Source: CAZNDN01 sp964571815 (GTDB lineage Bacteria > Fibrobacterota > Chitinivibrionia > Chitinivibrionales > WJKA01). From it: a DNA stretch of 19,670 nucleotides. Under the pieces are notes generated by a model, which was not told the DNA's origin, ran no database searches, and worked only from the letters and a program-made list of their open reading frames with translations. This document shows, piece by piece, positions 17,296-19,670 of this stretch. How positions within the stretch are numbered: the first letter of the stretch is position 1; each line of letters begins with the position of its first letter. A program made the translations under genes and the position numbers. Where the stretch lies: NCBI GenBank assembly GCA_964571815.1, contig CAZNDN010000074.1, positions 1 through 19,670 on the forward strand. The letters are read 5' to 3'.

Positions 17296-18705
17296 ATGTA
17301 TGTGAACGGAATTCTGCCTTGCGAACCCCGCCGCGGTCGAGCCTTGTCCAGCGCACGTTGGGTTCTTTCGAAAAGGCTACTCGTGTTGCTGATAACCTCT
17401 TCATCCATGAAGGGCGCTGATGCATTCCCGCCGGGTCCGGATAGTACAACAGCATACCGGGTGGCATCCACGGGGATGATCAGCATATCGTCCGTGCCGG
17501 CCGGCGCACGCATAATCATCGACAATACCGCCACCGAACGCACCACACCGGCGCTCCTGGACAGTATCCCGACAGGAATACATACCGTTTCTGTCTCACT
17601 GCGCAATCACCAATTCGTACAACGACCCGTGCGTGTCTATCCCGACTGCCTTTCAACTCTGTCATTCCGGCTTTTTCTCAACCGCGACACCGCCTACGTA
17701 ACGGGTACCGCGCCGAATTCCGCAGTGGTTGTCATTCCGGATCCTGGTGAGGCGGTGATTCTCAAAGGGGATACAATCCTTGGAACAGGAATTCAACAGT
17801 TGAAGATGGCCAAGGGAGATACGTCTGCTCTAACCATACGAAAATACGGGTATCTCACACACGATACCTCCTGCGTCTATACCGGGAACATCGGCATCGA
17901 TACCTTGCGAATTACCCTGAAAAAAATCCGGGATGCCGATGGTGACGGGTTTGCGGATAGTGTCGATAACTGCCCCGAAGAACACGGTTTTTACGAAGGA
18001 TGCCCCAGGCCCCGACTCAAGACCGTTATTGCAGACAAACTCTACGAATTCGCTGATAGTATTACAAACGACCTGCCTGCCTGTACCATCAGACTTCTTG
18101 GTCACGTCTCGCGAACTCCCTTGAACCCCCGGTTTCGCCGTTTTCTGGGTCTTTTTTCACACTTCGGCCCCATTATGAATAATTACCGCGGCTTCTGCGT
18201 GGGAAATTCCATTCGCTTCTCCGGGAAGGGTATGAGCGCTTCATTTGATTTCGGACAGTGGCTTTCGGGTCTTGAGTATCGTCGCGGGGACACGGTATGT
18301 ATCGATACCGAAAACGAACAATTCATGATACTGTATGATTCATTGTCCGGACGTATCCCCGCCGTTTTCTTCACTTCAACATCCGCGGCTGCGGGGGTGC
18401 ATTTTTCAGTCGGAAAAGTCGACATCATATATTCCCCGGGGTACCAGTGGGAGGATATCATCCTCCGCAATATCACGGGAAATAATAACCGTTCCACCCG
18501 TGCCGTTTTCAATAACGATCACTGGTTTCATTACTTACACGGAAGCGTTGCTTTTCCGGCCGGCAGGTCGTTCCTTCCTTTACTTTTTGCTTCCCTGAAG
18601 CTTCCCCTCAAGCCGGCGCCGTACACAAGTTGGAATACTGTTACCATTGGATTGGAGGTTCGCCTGTGTCGCGGGAAAAACTACCGTTCACCTGCCGTGC
18701 GCTGA
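17296..18705 (+). CDS. Envelope protein with PEGA domain, thrombospondin type 3 repeat and novel C-terminal domain
   Basis: 469 residues from the ATG at 17296, chosen for AGAGGA at 17286-17291; the frame stays open upstream to 17176, and a start nearer the hydrophobic segment cannot be excluded. A Sec-type signal (SKRLLVLLITSSS, then MKGADA) follows a long basic N-terminus. Then a PEGA module (ISISSVPAGARIIIDNT, ALLDSIPTGIHTVSVSL), a second beta-rich region, and an Asp-rich calcium-binding thrombospondin-3 repeat (DADGDGFADSVDNCPEEHG, EGCP). In many outer-membrane proteins this repeat leads into an OmpA domain, but here an unrecognised region of about 220 residues follows, ending in alternating strands (WNTVTIGLEVRL) that could be the end of a beta-barrel. 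Periplasmic or outer-membrane location is inferred. The next gene begins inside its 3' end. Confidence 0.8.
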   Translation: MYVNGILPCEPRRGRALSSARWVLSKRLLVLLITSSSMKGADAFPPGPDSTTAYRVASTGMISISSVPAGARIIIDNTATERTTPALLDSIPTGIHTVSVSLRNHQFVQRPVRVYPDCLSTLSFRLFLNRDTAYVTGTAPNSAVVVIPDPGEAVILKGDTILGTGIQQLKMAKGDTSALTIRKYGYLTHDTSCVYTGNIGIDTLRITLKKIRDADGDGFADSVDNCPEEHGFYEGCPRPRLKTVIADKLYEFADSITNDLPACTIRLLGHVSRTPLNPRFRRFLGLFSHFGPIMNNYRGFCVGNSIRFSGKGMSASFDFGQWLSGLEYRRGDTVCIDTENEQFMILYDSLSGRIPAVFFTSTSAAAGVHFSVGKVDIIYSPGYQWEDIILRNITGNNNRSTRAVFNNDHWFHYLHGSVAFPAGRSFLPLLFASLKLPLKPAPYTSWNTVTIGLEVRLCRGKNYRSPAVR

Positions 18706-18908
18706 AAAGATGTGCGCTTCTCAAGAAAACTGGAATACAACTAGTTTCTGTGATTTCCTTGTGCGGTTGCGCGGGAGGGTTTTCTGAGGATACGGAGAAC
18801 GCCTTACCCCTTTCCAACGAAATATTCGGTCATGATCAACCGGATTCAACCACGGAGCAGCAACCCTCCTGGAAACCTCCGCCACCGGCAGTTGGGAGCG
18901 CCATGTAG
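18666..18908 (+). CDS. Small putative lipoprotein, GTG start
   Basis: 80 residues. A GGAGG at 18654-18658 lies 7 nt before the GTG at 18666, the best ribosome site in this part of the window, and decides the start. The product has a basic N-region (REKLPFTCRALKRC), a hydrophobic stretch (GIQLVSVISLCGC) and a lipobox LCGC, after which the mature protein would be only about 33-35 residues, acidic then Pro-rich (QQPSWKPPPPAVG). It overlaps the 3' end of the PEGA gene by 40 nt in another frame, so the two are probably co-translated. No family recognised; it resembles small outer-membrane lipoproteins only in general plan. Confidence 0.62.
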   Translation: MSREKLPFTCRALKRCALLKKTGIQLVSVISLCGCAGGFSEDTENALPLSNEIFGHDQPDSTTEQQPSWKPPPPAVGSAM

Positions 18909-19021
18909 TTTTTCGTAGCTTCCGGATCAACCGACGAGAACCGTGGCTTCATAGTGAGCGGTTGCGAAAAATCGCGATCTCTACATGCCTGACCACGCAT
19001 ACAGAATTACTGCACAAGAAA

Positions 19022-19056
19022 TAGAGCCGTAAGTGAATCTCTGCCTTACGGCTACT
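19022..19056 (-). terminator. Putative rho-independent terminator for the 19097-19669 gene
   Basis: A perfect 9-bp inverted repeat, AGCCGTAAG (19025-19033) with CTTACGGCT (19045-19053), has an 11-nt loop. On the minus strand it begins about 45 nt after the stop of the minus-strand gene and is followed by CTATTTCTTG, a moderately T-rich run. On the plus strand it is followed by ACTGGGG, so it would not work well for the small lipoprotein. The rest of 18909-19096 shows nothing I can name. Confidence 0.5.
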
Positions 19057-19096
19057 GGGGCAATCATGGAAAAATGTGTGGAACATGAACCTAAAT

Positions 19097-19669
19097 TCAG
19101 CGTGATTCCATCATCTTCTTTGCCTGAGTGATTCCCTCTTTCGTAAAGGAGAATCCGCCGAGCGGCAGGTCCGTCCTCTCACGGTCTTCACCGAGCATCT
19201 TCTGCCCATATTGTTCGTAGAACTTGTACCGTCGAAGAATCATCTTTTTGGGCTGCACCGACACTGTTTCTTCAACATTCAGAAAGAACTCACCAACAGC
19301 CCCATCCTTGAGGCAGACCTTCCTGCCGTAGTCATAGACGTAGGCTATGTCGTCGTTCTGGATAATACTATCTCCCGCCGATGTTCGTATCATGAACTCG
19401 GCCGAGCAGTCAATTTTTCCCTTATCGGAGTATCCTCGCCCCTCAATGAAACCTGTCGACAGGAAAGAAAAATTCACGCTCACATCGATAGGTTTTTCTT
19501 CCTCCCCGGGAAATTTCCTGGAAAGAGTCAATTCGTAGTCTCCAAAGTAAATTGCCCAGTAACTGATACTCTCAATCGCGCCCTGGTGAAGATAGTACAG
19601 TTTTTTCTCAAGCAACCCCTTCATCCCGTATACCGCCGAAACACCAGCCAATCCGACCAACAGGATCAT
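19097..19669 (-). CDS. Unrecognised protein with N-terminal hydrophobic segment, probably 5'-truncated
   Basis: 190 residues are visible, from an ATG at the last bases of the window to TGA at 19097. The real start may lie beyond base 19670. It opens with a hydrophobic stretch (MILLVGLAGVSAVYGM) that fits a signal anchor or the end of a signal peptide or transmembrane helix. The rest has alternating strands (YWAIYFGDYELTLSRKF, VSVNFSFLSTGFIEGRGYSD, EFMIRTSAGDSIIQNDDIAY) and a charged C-terminus (FTKEGITQAKKMMESR), suggesting a small soluble beta domain outside the cytoplasm. No motif of a known family was recognised. A hairpin terminator candidate follows the stop. Confidence 0.65.
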   Translation of the reverse strand: MILLVGLAGVSAVYGMKGLLEKKLYYLHQGAIESISYWAIYFGDYELTLSRKFPGEEEKPIDVSVNFSFLSTGFIEGRGYSDKGKIDCSAEFMIRTSAGDSIIQNDDIAYVYDYGRKVCLKDGAVGEFFLNVEETVSVQPKKMILRRYKFYEQYGQKMLGEDRERTDLPLGGFSFTKEGITQAKKMMESR

Positions 19670-19670
19670 T

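Noticed and set aside
18930..18985. Small hairpins after the small lipoprotein (AACCG/CGGTT and GCGA-AAAA-TCGC)
   Set aside because: Stems of 4-5 bp without a following T run are too weak to call a terminator.

Overview
The window looks like a contig from a GC-rich, Gram-negative-type bacterium, probably a metagenome-assembled or draft genome because it carries two runs of exactly 100 N (1225-1324 and 10010-10109). The pair of large lipoproteins ending in DUF2341 plus a LamG-like fold, with the C-terminal signature 'DWMKLCYESQKP', and a PEGA/thrombospondin-3 envelope protein suggest the Fibrobacterota/Chitinivibrionia neighbourhood. This is an inference from architecture, not a database result.

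Layout, left to right. (1) 1-1224, minus strand: most of an IMP dehydrogenase (guaB) of a divergent subtype, cut by the window edge at its C-terminus and by the N gap at its N-terminus. (2) 1325-10330, plus strand: a tightly packed set of four genes encoding a transmembrane Ser/Thr kinase with a periplasmic TPR-like region, a secreted/anchored beta-helix-like protein, and two tandem paralogous lipoproteins of about 1000 residues or more. Junctions are a 1-nt stop/start contact (TGATG), a 15-nt spacer and a 4-nt ATGA overlap, so the four are probably co-transcribed and partly translationally coupled. (3) 10376-17025, minus strand: glmS-scpA-scpB-mutS, all complete and in one direction: amino-sugar synthesis, two condensin subunits and mismatch repair. 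It converges on the kinase/lipoprotein set with only 45 nt between stops. (4) 17026-17295: divergent leader region upstream of glmS, containing an AT-rich patch and an imperfect 20-22 nt direct repeat. (5) 17296-18908, plus strand: a PEGA + thrombospondin-3 envelope protein, followed by a small GTG-initiated lipoprotein overlapping its 3' end by 40 nt. (6) 18909-19096: intergenic, with a perfect 9-bp stem positioned as a terminator for the next gene. (7) 19097-19669, minus strand: an unrecognised protein starting at or beyond the window edge.

Functional reading: guaB, glmS, scpAB and mutS are housekeeping. The most unusual part is the kinase/beta-helix/twin-lipoprotein cluster, which reads as a surface-display or surface-sensing module with a membrane kinase at its head. 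No mobile elements, CRISPR arrays, rRNA or tRNA genes were seen.
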